Shown here one piece after another: positions 23,474 to 29,564 of a stretch of 29,564 nt of DNA; within the stretch, counting starts at the first letter, position 1, and every line of letters begins with the position of its first letter. The notes beneath the pieces were generated by a model that searched no databases, was not told where the DNA came from, and saw nothing but the letters and a program-made list of their open reading frames with translations. The translations under genes and the position numbers were made by a program. This stretch comes from DASZBR01 sp033763845 (GTDB lineage Bacteria > Pseudomonadota > Gammaproteobacteria > DASZBR01), in NCBI GenBank assembly GCA_033763845.1, contig JANRJR010000005.1:1-29564 (forward strand), read 5' to 3'.

Positions 23474-24635
23474 GAATTTCCACTGCTCTTGCTAACTGCA
23501 CATCCGGTTTTGCATGCGGAATCATCTTCACTTCAATATCTGGGGCAATACCAATGTGGTCAATCAATTTGCCACTCGGTGTGTAATATAACGCAGTTGT
23601 TAATTTAATCGCGTCGCCACCAAACGGAAAAACCGTTTGAACGGAACCTTTTCCAAAGGTTCGCATACCCAACAATTTTGCGCGATGATGATCGTGTAAT
23701 GCGCCTGCAACAATTTCTGAGCCTGATGCTGATCCCTTATTAATTAAAATAATCATAGGCGCGCCGTTTAGTATATCTTTATCAGTTGGATTGGCCGAAT
23801 ACAAAACTTTTTTGTCGCGATTTTCGCTGTAAACTATTAATGGGTTTTTACCCAATTTTTGATAATCTAAAAATAGCTCAGATACCCCAACAGAACTTTC
23901 TAAAATACCACCTGGATCATTACGTAAATCTAAGATAAAGCTTTTTAGCGGAGCTTTATTCTGAGCAATTAATTGTTTTATAGCGACTCTAGTTTGTTCA
24001 GGGGTGTTTTTCTGGAAAGTAGCGATACGGACATAGCCCATATTGGGCTTTATCAATTGGCTTTTAATGTTTTGCGGAATAATTTGACCACGTGTGACTG
24101 TAATGGTTAACGGTTTTTCTTCATGTGCTCGTACAATCATTAATTTAACCGAGGTATTTTCAGGGCCTCGCAATGCTTCAATTGCTCTACGGAATGACAT
24201 CGATTGAACAGGTTTATCATCAATCGCTATGATTTCGTCATCGGGTAAGATTCCTGCTTTTTGTGCAGGACTGCTATCGATAGGCGAAATCACTTTTAAA
24301 CTGTCGAATTGCGGCATGACTTCTAAGCCAATTCCGCTGAATTTACCTGTTTTGAGTTGTTCTACAAACGACATATCTTTTTGGGTGAGATACATTGAAT
24401 GAGAATCTAGTCCTTGTAACATGCCATTAATTGCATCGTCGATTAATTTTTTATCGGAAACGGGTTGGTAATAATACGTTTTAATTACGGCGTAGGCTTT
24501 TAGAAATCGTTGCCATTCATCGGCGGGTGGTGATAGGGAGGGAGTTGAAACATATCGTGCATAACTGCACGCTAAAATTCCCGTAAGACTTAAGCAAAGT
24601 AGACTAAATCCTAAGAATTTCCGTTTGTGTCGCAT
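23466..24635 (-). CDS. C-terminal processing peptidase (S41 family)
   Basis: A 389-residue exported serine protease. A signal sequence (residues 1-22) ends in GILAC, so Cys23 may be lipidated and the protein anchored to a membrane, or it may be cleaved by signal peptidase I. The PDZ domain spans about 97-170 (FSGIGLEV, SPAQKAGILPDDEIIAID), and the protease domain follows with LDLRNDPGG (236-243). The catalytic Ser304 lies in NKGSASGSEIVAGAL and Lys329 in TFGKGSVQ. CtpA enzymes trim C-termini of periplasmic proteins and control peptidoglycan hydrolases. The start lies 25 bases inside gpmI, the usual neighbour of ctp genes in gammaproteobacteria, though the intervening envC of many relatives is missing. 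Confidence 0.92.
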   Translation of the reverse strand: MRHKRKFLGFSLLCLSLTGILACSYARYVSTPSLSPPADEWQRFLKAYAVIKTYYYQPVSDKKLIDDAINGMLQGLDSHSMYLTQKDMSFVEQLKTGKFSGIGLEVMPQFDSLKVISPIDSSPAQKAGILPDDEIIAIDDKPVQSMSFRRAIEALRGPENTSVKLMIVRAHEEKPLTITVTRGQIIPQNIKSQLIKPNMGYVRIATFQKNTPEQTRVAIKQLIAQNKAPLKSFILDLRNDPGGILESSVGVSELFLDYQKLGKNPLIVYSENRDKKVLYSANPTDKDILNGAPMIILINKGSASGSEIVAGALHDHHRAKLLGMRTFGKGSVQTVFPFGGDAIKLTTALYYTPSGKLIDHIGIAPDIEVKMIPHAKPDVQLARAVEILR

Positions 24636-26104
24636 TGAATTAAAACCTTCCCTGTCATTTCTTTCGGTTTGGCAATACCCATTAAATATAAAATCGTGGG
24701 CGCGATGTCAGATAATACACCATCATCGCGAATCATTTTACCCGATCTATCCGCACGACTGATATATAAAAAGGGTACGGGATCGCTAGTATGCGCGGTG
24801 TGCGGTTGCTGTGTATTGTCATCATACATGCATTCTGCATTGCCATGATCTGCCGTAATTAACATTTCGCCATTGGTTTTTTTGATGGCGTCATAAATTT
24901 TGCCTAAGCATTGATCAATACATTCTATTGCTTTCACTGTCGCGTCAAAATTTCCGGTATGACCGACCATGTCGGGATTTGCGAAATTACAAACTAAGAA
25001 ATCATATTTTTTGGATAATATGGCTTCAACTAATTTATTTGTCACTTCCGGTGCAGACATTTCAGGTTGTAAATCATAAGTTGCAACCTTTGGTGAAGGA
25101 ACCAAGATGCGATCTTCGCCAGAGTAGGGATCTTCAACGCCACCATTAAAAAAGAATGTAACGTGTGCGTATTTTTCGGTTTCGGCAATGTGTAATTGTT
25201 TTAATCCCAAGCTGGATAAATATTCAGGCAAGGTATTTTTTAAGGTTTGTGGCGGAAATGCGACTTTTGTTTTTAAAGTATCTGCATACATGGTTAACGA
25301 AACAAAATGTTCATAGCCATGGTCTAAAAATATTTTAGTTAATTGCCGTGCTCTGTCTGAGCGGAAATTCATGAATATAATGCAATCTTCAGGATTAATT
25401 TTAACCGGCGTAATGAGGGTGGGTTTAACAAATTCATCTGTTTCGCCACGTAAATATGCAGCTTCTAATGCAACTTCTGAATTCTCGGCATGAAATTCTG
25501 CTTTATTTTGAGTTAATAAATTAAACGCTGCTTCTGTACGATCCAGTCTTTTGTCGCGATCCATTGCGTAATACCTGCCCATAATAGAGGCTATTGCAAT
25601 TCCCGCTTGTTTTTCTATTTTTTGTAAAGACGCTGATGCACTTTTTGGGGGGGTATCTCGACCATCTAAAAAAGCATGAAAATATATTTTAGGGATATTA
25701 TTTTTTTGCGCCAATTTAATCATCGCTAAAATTTGATCTTCATGGCTGTGAACGCCGCCGGGAGATAATAACCCCATAATATGGATGGCTGAATTGGATT
25801 TTTTAACGCGATCAAATTCTTGATTAAATGCAGGATTTTCAGCGAATTCACCCGTTTCGATGGCTTTATCAATACGCGTAAATTCTTGATAAACCACACG
25901 TCCTGCGCCAATATTTAAATGCCCGACTTCGGAATTTCCCATTTGTTGGTCGGGTAATCCAACTGCATGACCAGAGCCATCAATAAAACAATGCGAATAA
26001 TGATTCCACAAATAATCCCAGTTTGGTTTTTTGGCTTGTGCAATCGCGTTATACTTTTCTGTTGGACGATAACCAAAGCCATCTAAAATAACTAAGAGAA
26101 GCAT
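24611..26104 (-). CDS. gpmI: 2,3-bisphosphoglycerate-independent phosphoglycerate mutase
   Basis: A 497-residue manganese enzyme interconverting 3- and 2-phosphoglycerate in glycolysis. The phosphatase domain starts with LLLVILDGFG (metal ligand Asp8) and contains the phosphoserine site MGNSEVGHLNIGAGR (Ser58); the transferase domain follows with HAFLDGRDTPP, SIMGRYYAMDRDKR and FMNFRSDRARQLT. The C-terminal metal sites are NFANPDMVGHTGN and ITADHGNAE. All are intact. Length is close to E. coli GpmI (514). GAGGA lies 9 bases before the ATG, inside the end of rluB, which overlaps by 13 bases. It is embedded in the scpA-ctp series. Confidence 0.97.
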   Translation of the reverse strand: MLLLVILDGFGYRPTEKYNAIAQAKKPNWDYLWNHYSHCFIDGSGHAVGLPDQQMGNSEVGHLNIGAGRVVYQEFTRIDKAIETGEFAENPAFNQEFDRVKKSNSAIHIMGLLSPGGVHSHEDQILAMIKLAQKNNIPKIYFHAFLDGRDTPPKSASASLQKIEKQAGIAIASIMGRYYAMDRDKRLDRTEAAFNLLTQNKAEFHAENSEVALEAAYLRGETDEFVKPTLITPVKINPEDCIIFMNFRSDRARQLTKIFLDHGYEHFVSLTMYADTLKTKVAFPPQTLKNTLPEYLSSLGLKQLHIAETEKYAHVTFFFNGGVEDPYSGEDRILVPSPKVATYDLQPEMSAPEVTNKLVEAILSKKYDFLVCNFANPDMVGHTGNFDATVKAIECIDQCLGKIYDAIKKTNGEMLITADHGNAECMYDDNTQQPHTAHTSDPVPFLYISRADRSGKMIRDDGVLSDIAPTILYLMGIAKPKEMTGKVLIQCDTNGNS

Positions 26105-26847
26105 TTTTGCAAATCCTCAATGTCCATTTGATCGAGTTCAACATATTTTCCTGCGCGTAATTGTGGAGGCAGCGTAATTGTCCCGAAGCGCACTCGTGTT
26201 AGACGGCTGACTTGAACGTCTTGTGATTCCCACAAGCGTCGAACTTCGCGGTTTTTGCCTTCGCAAATAACCACGTGATACCAACTGTTGCGTCCTTCGC
26301 CGCCTTTGAATTGAATATCTTTAAATTTCGCGATGCCATCTTCTAGCTCTATGCCTTTTCTTAATTTTTTTAACATGAGGTCAGTTACTTCGCCATATAC
26401 ACGTACCGCATATTCACGTTCAATTTCGTGTGAGGGATGCATGAATTTATTGGCGAGTTCACCATCGGTTGTAAAAATTAATAGGCCTGACGTATTAAAA
26501 TCCAGTCGACCAATCATCACCCAGCGGCCTTTGCGCAAAACAGGCAAATGATCAAATACGGTAGGACGATTTTGCGGATCTGAACGCGTGCAAATTTCGC
26601 CTTCGGGTTTGTGATACAACAATACGCGCGTTTTTTTCAATTCGAAGGCATGAGAAGCCATGAGAATATTATCAATGCTGATTTTATCGGAGAGCGTTAC
26701 ACGATCCCCCACTTTGGCTAATTGACCGTTGATTTTAATACGACCGGCGGCAATCCATTCTTCCGCTTGTCGGCGAGAAGCAACTCCTGCACGTGCTAAA
26801 ACTTTCTGAAGTTTTTCCGTATTATCGTTTTTAGGTTTCTGTTTCAA
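26092..26847 (-). CDS. rluB: 23S rRNA pseudouridine synthase, RluB type
   Basis: A 251-residue RsuA/RluB-family enzyme that makes pseudouridine in 23S rRNA (position 2605 in E. coli). The S4 RNA-binding domain covers residues about 11-57 (EKLQKVLARAGVASRR), then LLYHKPEGEICTRSDP, and the catalytic motif IGRLDFNTSGLLIFT with Asp116. The C-terminal stretch includes REYAVRVYG and CEGKNREVRRLWES. The large basic tail of E. coli RluB is missing, so the protein is shorter than the enterobacterial form; RluE or RluF are less likely given the scpB linkage, which is classical for rluB. Its start overlaps the scpB end by 17 bases. Confidence 0.92.
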   Translation of the reverse strand: MKQKPKNDNTEKLQKVLARAGVASRRQAEEWIAAGRIKINGQLAKVGDRVTLSDKISIDNILMASHAFELKKTRVLLYHKPEGEICTRSDPQNRPTVFDHLPVLRKGRWVMIGRLDFNTSGLLIFTTDGELANKFMHPSHEIEREYAVRVYGEVTDLMLKKLRKGIELEDGIAKFKDIQFKGGEGRNSWYHVVICEGKNREVRRLWESQDVQVSRLTRVRFGTITLPPQLRAGKYVELDQMDIEDLQKCFS

Positions 26848-27463
26848 CGGCGTGTTCCTCTAATCGAATGGGTGTTTCTACAATGATTTCGTGCACCGCT
26901 TCAGCTTCCGCCATTTCGGTTTCTGTATTTAATATTTCCGTAATTTCAGCGAGCGAAGGCAGTTCATCTAAACTTTTTAAATTAAAATAATCTAAAAATT
27001 GTTTTGTGGTTGCATATAAGCCGGGTTTTCCGGGGACATCTCGGTGTCCTACCACGCGAATCCATTCTCTGTCAGTTAATATTTTAAATGTCGTTGAAGC
27101 GATACCAACGCCACGAATTTCTTCGATTTCTGCCCGTGTAATGGGTTGGCGATACGCAATTAACGCTAGTGTTTCTAATAATGCGCGTGAATAACGGGGC
27201 GTACGTGTATCCCATAATCGTCCGATATAGTTTTGCAAATTCGGTTGAATTTGTAAGGTATAACCACTGGCAACTTCTTTTAATATTAACCCACGTGTTT
27301 CTAATTCAATGCGCAATTCTTCGAGGGTATTTTTAATTTCCTCTTCTGTTGGACGTTCATCGTCTGGAAATAATTGCTGAAAGCGTGAAATATCGACAGG
27401 TTCGCCTGCCGCTAAAATGGCGCATTCTAAAATTTGCTTTAATAAAGTGGATTCGATGTTCAT
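26831..27463 (-). CDS. scpB: segregation and condensation protein B
   Basis: A 210-residue kleisin-associated protein that joins ScpA and SMC in the chromosome condensin. It consists of two winged-helix domains: the first from LLKQILECAILAAGEPV to about residue 80 and the second beginning around 92 with SRALLETLALIAYRQPITRAEIEEIRGV, the best-conserved segment, followed by GVGIASTTFKILTDREWIRVVGHRDVPGKPGLYATT. An acidic tail of about 45 residues follows. The start overlaps the scpA stop by 4 bases, so the two subunits are translationally coupled. The smc gene itself is not in the window. Confidence 0.95.
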   Translation of the reverse strand: MNIESTLLKQILECAILAAGEPVDISRFQQLFPDDERPTEEEIKNTLEELRIELETRGLILKEVASGYTLQIQPNLQNYIGRLWDTRTPRYSRALLETLALIAYRQPITRAEIEEIRGVGIASTTFKILTDREWIRVVGHRDVPGKPGLYATTKQFLDYFNLKSLDELPSLAEITEILNTETEMAEAEAVHEIIVETPIRLEEHAVETET

Positions 27464-28248
27464 GCGGTTGCGGCCTTCACGTGAAGTGGACTGTAGGGTT
27501 CTTGTTGGACGATATCAATTAAAGACTGTTTCAATAATTCTAAAATGGCAATGAAAGTAACAACCACACCCATTTTACCTTCTGAAACATTGAATAAATC
27601 TTGGAATTTCGTATACGAATCTGTTTTGATTTTGCGTAATACGTCGCTCATGCGTTCACGAATGGAAAGCGGTTCACGCGCAACGTGATGTTTTGCGTTG
27701 TGCGCGACCCGTTGCATGACTTCCATAAATGCGCTGAATAAATCTCTCATATCGATTTCAGGTTTCGGTTTTGGAATTTCTTGGTCAGATACTTCGACAG
27801 ATGCGGGAAAAATATCGCGTCCGACTTGCGGTAATTTATCGAGATTTTCAGCGGCTTTTTTGATTTGCTCATATTCTTGCAGTCGGCGAATCAATAAAGC
27901 TCTTGGATCTTCTTCTTCAGGCCCTAATTCAGTGGACCGCGGCAATAACATACGCGATTTAATTTCTGCCAATAAAGCAGCCATGACTAAATATTCAGCG
28001 GCCAATTCGAGATTAAGCGTCTTCATGATCTCGACGTATTGAATATATTGCTTCGTGATTTCGGCAATAGGGATATTGAGAATATCCAGATTTTCTTTTT
28101 TGATAAGGTAGAGCAACAGGTCCAGCGGTCCCTGAAAGGTTTCCAAAAAGACTTCCATCGCCTCGGGGGGGATGTACAGGTCTGTGGGGAGTTCTGCCAT
28201 GGGTTGGCCTTGGATCAGAACGTTGTTTGGGGTCTGCTCGGTTGTCAT
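27460..28248 (-). CDS. scpA: segregation and condensation protein A
   Basis: ScpA is the kleisin subunit that bridges the SMC heads. The 262-residue protein has the conserved N-terminal part FLETFQGPLDLLLYLIKKENLDILNIPIAEIT, a helical segment LAAEYLVMAALLAEIKSRMLLP, a flexible middle rich in Pro and acidic residues, and a C-terminal winged-helix (KFQDLFN through VVTFIAILELLKQ). The frame is open upstream to 28377, but that extension is translated repeat DNA. The ATG at 28248, preceded by GAGGAT 4 bases away, gives the expected length. It is first of five overlapping genes. A possible promoter and shared leader motif lie just upstream. Confidence 0.95.
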   Translation of the reverse strand: MTTEQTPNNVLIQGQPMAELPTDLYIPPEAMEVFLETFQGPLDLLLYLIKKENLDILNIPIAEITKQYIQYVEIMKTLNLELAAEYLVMAALLAEIKSRMLLPRSTELGPEEEDPRALLIRRLQEYEQIKKAAENLDKLPQVGRDIFPASVEVSDQEIPKPKPEIDMRDLFSAFMEVMQRVAHNAKHHVAREPLSIRERMSDVLRKIKTDSYTKFQDLFNVSEGKMGVVVTFIAILELLKQSLIDIVQQEPYSPLHVKAATA

Positions 28249-28250
28249 GC

Positions 28251-28305
28251 CATCCTCATATATATAGAGTGGGCATTGTACCTGAAAATGACATGTCCGT
28301 GTCAT
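28251..28305 (-). promoter_or_regulatory. putative scpA operon promoter and leader
   Basis: On the minus strand ATGACA (28305-28300), a 19-base spacer and TACAAT (28280-28275) make a possible promoter about 27 bases before the scpA ATG. The -35 box is one arm of a dyad ATGACA/TGTCAT (28288-28305). The leader has CACTCTATATATA (28271-28259) and AGGATG, as in front of hemX. Confidence 0.45.
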
Positions 28306-28320
28306 CCCAGCCACGGGTGT

Positions 28321-28387
28321 CATCCTGAGCGAGTGTAGCGAGTCGAAGGACCTCCGGCTACTTGTTATCCCGAGCATAGCGAGGGAT
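28321..28387. repeat. pair of dispersed-type palindromic repeat units
   Basis: The first unit (28321-28352) has CATCCTGAGCGA and later GCGAGTCGAAGGA; the second (28367-28387) is ATCCCGAGCATAGCGAGGGAT with 5-bp outer arms. This 'TCATCCTGAGCGAGCGAAGGATC'-style sequence is a familiar intergenic repeat in Legionellales and many other bacteria. The two units are divergent variants in tandem. Confidence 0.65.
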
Positions 28388-28424
28388 CTGGTTTTGGGAT
28401 TTCGTAAGCGCTCATTAAATACTC

Positions 28425-28481
28425 ATCTTTTCTTTTCGATCCTCACTAAGAAAAGATAGGCACTTATCTTTTCTTAGTGAG
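28425..28481 (+). other. long perfect hairpin with a competing upstream arm
   Basis: CTCACTAAGAAAAGATA (28442-28458), a 6-base loop, then the exact inverse (28465-28481): a 17-bp perfect stem. ATCTTTTCTT at 28425-28434 repeats part of the right arm and can pair with AAGAAAAGAT (28448-28457), so two exclusive foldings are possible. No T-run follows on the plus strand, making a simple terminator unlikely. Confidence 0.8.
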
Positions 28482-28555
28482 CAACTGTAGCAAATAAGAA
28501 TTATGTAACATTTTATTAAGCAGTGATTGGTCAACAGTGGTCTAATGCCATTGTC

Positions 28556-28564
28556 TGGTACAAT
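28556..28564 (+). promoter_or_regulatory. possible extended -10 promoter of the exported NTF2-like gene
   Basis: TGGTACAAT fits the extended -10 form (TG, one base, TACAAT at 28559-28564), 27 bases before the ATG. The -35 position (AGTGGT) is poor, which extended -10 promoters tolerate. Confidence 0.45.
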
Positions 28565-28591
28565 CACAATCAACTTATAGAGGAGGTTTTA

Positions 28592-29041
28592 ATGAGAGCA
28601 GTTTTAGCTTTAATTTTGTTTGCCCTGTGTTCCAACCTCTATGCCATGACCTCTGACGAGTCCAAGCAATTCGTCAAAGATGCTGTGGTTTATGCGCTGA
28701 CTAATAAAGATCCCAATATGGATTACAGCAAGTATGTGTCGAAAAGCTTTAAAAATCCTATCGATGGTAATGTCTTTAATTATCAACAATGGGTGGCGCA
28801 TCAAAAGCATATAAAATCCTTGGTCAAATCAATGAAGCCAACATTTGATGAAATGGTTGCAGAAGGCAATAACATCGCAGCGATTTATCATATCGATATC
28901 GTTAAAAACGATGGCAGTAAATTAGTCGTCAAAGATATGGCCTTTTTTAAGCTTAAAAATAATAAAGTGGTTTATTGCGAAGAATTAACGCGATTAATCA
29001 AAGGCAAGGTGAAAGATAAGAATATTGGATCGACGAAGTGA
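28592..29041 (+). CDS. small exported protein, NTF2/SnoaL-like fold
   Basis: A 149-residue protein with an N-terminal signal peptide: MRAVLALILFALCSNLYA, then a likely signal peptidase I cut before MTSDESK. The mature part has the rhythm of an NTF2/SnoaL-like domain: N-terminal helices (SKQFVKDAVVYALTNKD), a middle helix (KHIKSLVKSMKP), then strands ending in VVKDMAFFKLKNNKVVYCEELTRLI, which resembles the SnoaL-like closing motif. No catalytic residues can be assigned; such proteins bind small ligands or lack known activity. AGAGGAGG precedes the ATG at 28592, much better than any start in the longer frame from 28523. Its stop overlaps the GTG start of tag. Location is probably periplasmic. 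Confidence 0.72.
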   Translation: MRAVLALILFALCSNLYAMTSDESKQFVKDAVVYALTNKDPNMDYSKYVSKSFKNPIDGNVFNYQQWVAHQKHIKSLVKSMKPTFDEMVAEGNNIAAIYHIDIVKNDGSKLVVKDMAFFKLKNNKVVYCEELTRLIKGKVKDKNIGSTK

Positions 29042-29564
29042 AATCCAAACCCCGCTGTGCCTGGGTCACCGATGATCCACTCTATATTGAATATCACGAT
29101 AAAGAATGGGGTAGGCCCATTTACGATGACAGATTGTTATTCGAATTTTTAATTCTCGAAGGTGCGCAAGCTGGATTAAACTGGCTGACGGTTTTGAAAA
29201 AACGCGAAAATTATCGAAAAGCGTTTGATAATTTTAATGCAGCAAAAATAGCTCAATATAAATCCACTGAAATCAATAAATTATTAAAAAATCCGGGAAT
29301 CATCCGCAATAAATTAAAAATTAATTCTGCTATAAAAAACGCCAAAGGTTTTTTGGAGATTAAGTCAGAATATGGCAAATTTGCTGATTATCTTTGGGGA
29401 TTTGTAAACCATAAACCCATTATCAATAAATGGAAAGCACATAAAGACATTTCTGCAACCACAGAAATCTCCGACAAATTATCGAAAGATCTTAAAAAGA
29501 GAGGATTTAATTTTGTCGGCAGTACGATTTGTTATGCGTACATGCAAGCGGTAGGGATGGTGAA
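29038..29564 (+). CDS. tag: DNA-3-methyladenine glycosylase I (3' truncated by window)
   Basis: Tag removes 3-methyladenine from alkylated DNA in base excision repair. The 175 visible residues follow E. coli Tag closely: CAWVTDDPLYIEYHDKEWG (zinc ligands Cys7 and His20), LEGAQAGLNWLTVLKKRENY with the catalytic-pocket Glu, GIIRNKLKI, LWGFVNH and LKKRGFNFVGSTICYAYMQAVGM. The final two zinc ligands, expected within the next dozen or so residues, lie beyond the window edge. The start is a GTG whose last two bases begin the TGA of the preceding gene (GTGA), giving translational coupling; this start places the first cysteine at the expected distance. No frame disruption is seen. Confidence 0.95.
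   Translation, partial: MKSKPRCAWVTDDPLYIEYHDKEWGRPIYDDRLLFEFLILEGAQAGLNWLTVLKKRENYRKAFDNFNAAKIAQYKSTEINKLLKNPGIIRNKLKINSAIKNAKGFLEIKSEYGKFADYLWGFVNHKPIINKWKAHKDISATTEISDKLSKDLKKRGFNFVGSTICYAYMQAVGMV

Noticed and set aside
28249..28377. N-terminal extension of scpA
   Set aside because: It is translated from the intergenic repeat and leader; no homology to ScpA, and a well-placed ribosome site supports the start at 28248.
29083..29096. CCACTCTATATT near the start of tag as a third copy of the hemX/scpA leader motif
   Set aside because: It lies inside the tag coding sequence, is on the other strand, and lacks the full TATATATA run and the AGGATG element.
1..29564. CRISPR array, insertion sequence, prophage or integrase genes
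   Set aside because: No regularly spaced direct repeats, transposase, integrase or phage structural genes were seen on either strand.

Overview
The window reads as chromosomal DNA of an AT-rich gammaproteobacterium. Housekeeping genes of gammaproteobacterial type (hemD-hemX-hemY, prlC, rppH, trmB, scpA-scpB-rluB, gpmI, waaA, tag) are tightly packed. Scattered among them are genes typical of intracellular or protist-associated lineages: a two-block ankyrin protein, a degenerate Rho-like small GTPase, and a 31-residue helical-repeat protein with an F-box-like C-terminus. Together with Legionellales-style 'ATCCC...GGGAT' dispersed repeats this suggests a Legionella/Coxiella/Berkiella-like bacterium. 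That placement is inference; no rRNA gene is present to settle it.

Layout. 1-1435: tail of an unknown gene, then an intradiol dioxygenase and a lipocalin-like protein. 1436-1646: non-coding, with two matching perfect palindromes and a third nested one. 1647-2702 (-): helical-repeat/F-box-like protein. 2777-5278 (+): a YdfG-type dehydrogenase and a PIF1-like helicase. 5280-7541 (-): nitrilase-family amidase, Rho-like GTPase with its own strong promoter and terminator, TMEM175-type channel, tRNA-Gly(CCC). 7589-8251 (+): trmB. 8246-13992 (-): prlC-hemD-hemX-hemY-hemW, mostly overlapping and probably an operon. 14007-19501 (+): rppH, a HAD phosphatase, two tandem GT87 paralogues, and a continuous waaA-pncA reading frame. 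19521-21830 (+): ankyrin protein. 21993-23473 (+): hipB-hipA with apparent operators. 23466-28248 (-): scpA-scpB-rluB-gpmI-ctp, all five overlapping. 28249-28522: repeats and a long perfect hairpin. 28592-29564 (+): a small exported NTF2-like protein coupled to tag, which runs off the end.

How they work together. The minus-strand hem block serves the late steps of haem synthesis (uroporphyrinogen III closure plus the accessory proteins HemX, HemY and HemW). The rppH-waaA block mixes RNA 5'-end processing with envelope glycan synthesis. The scp block couples chromosome condensation, ribosome modification, glycolysis and periplasmic proteolysis. The most unusual items are the WaaA-PncA frame, the degenerate Rho-like GTPase with a dyad in its promoter spacer, the duplicated cap-plus-ankyrin architecture, the repeat/F-box-like protein, and the paired palindromes. 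No CRISPR array, IS element, prophage or rRNA was recognised.
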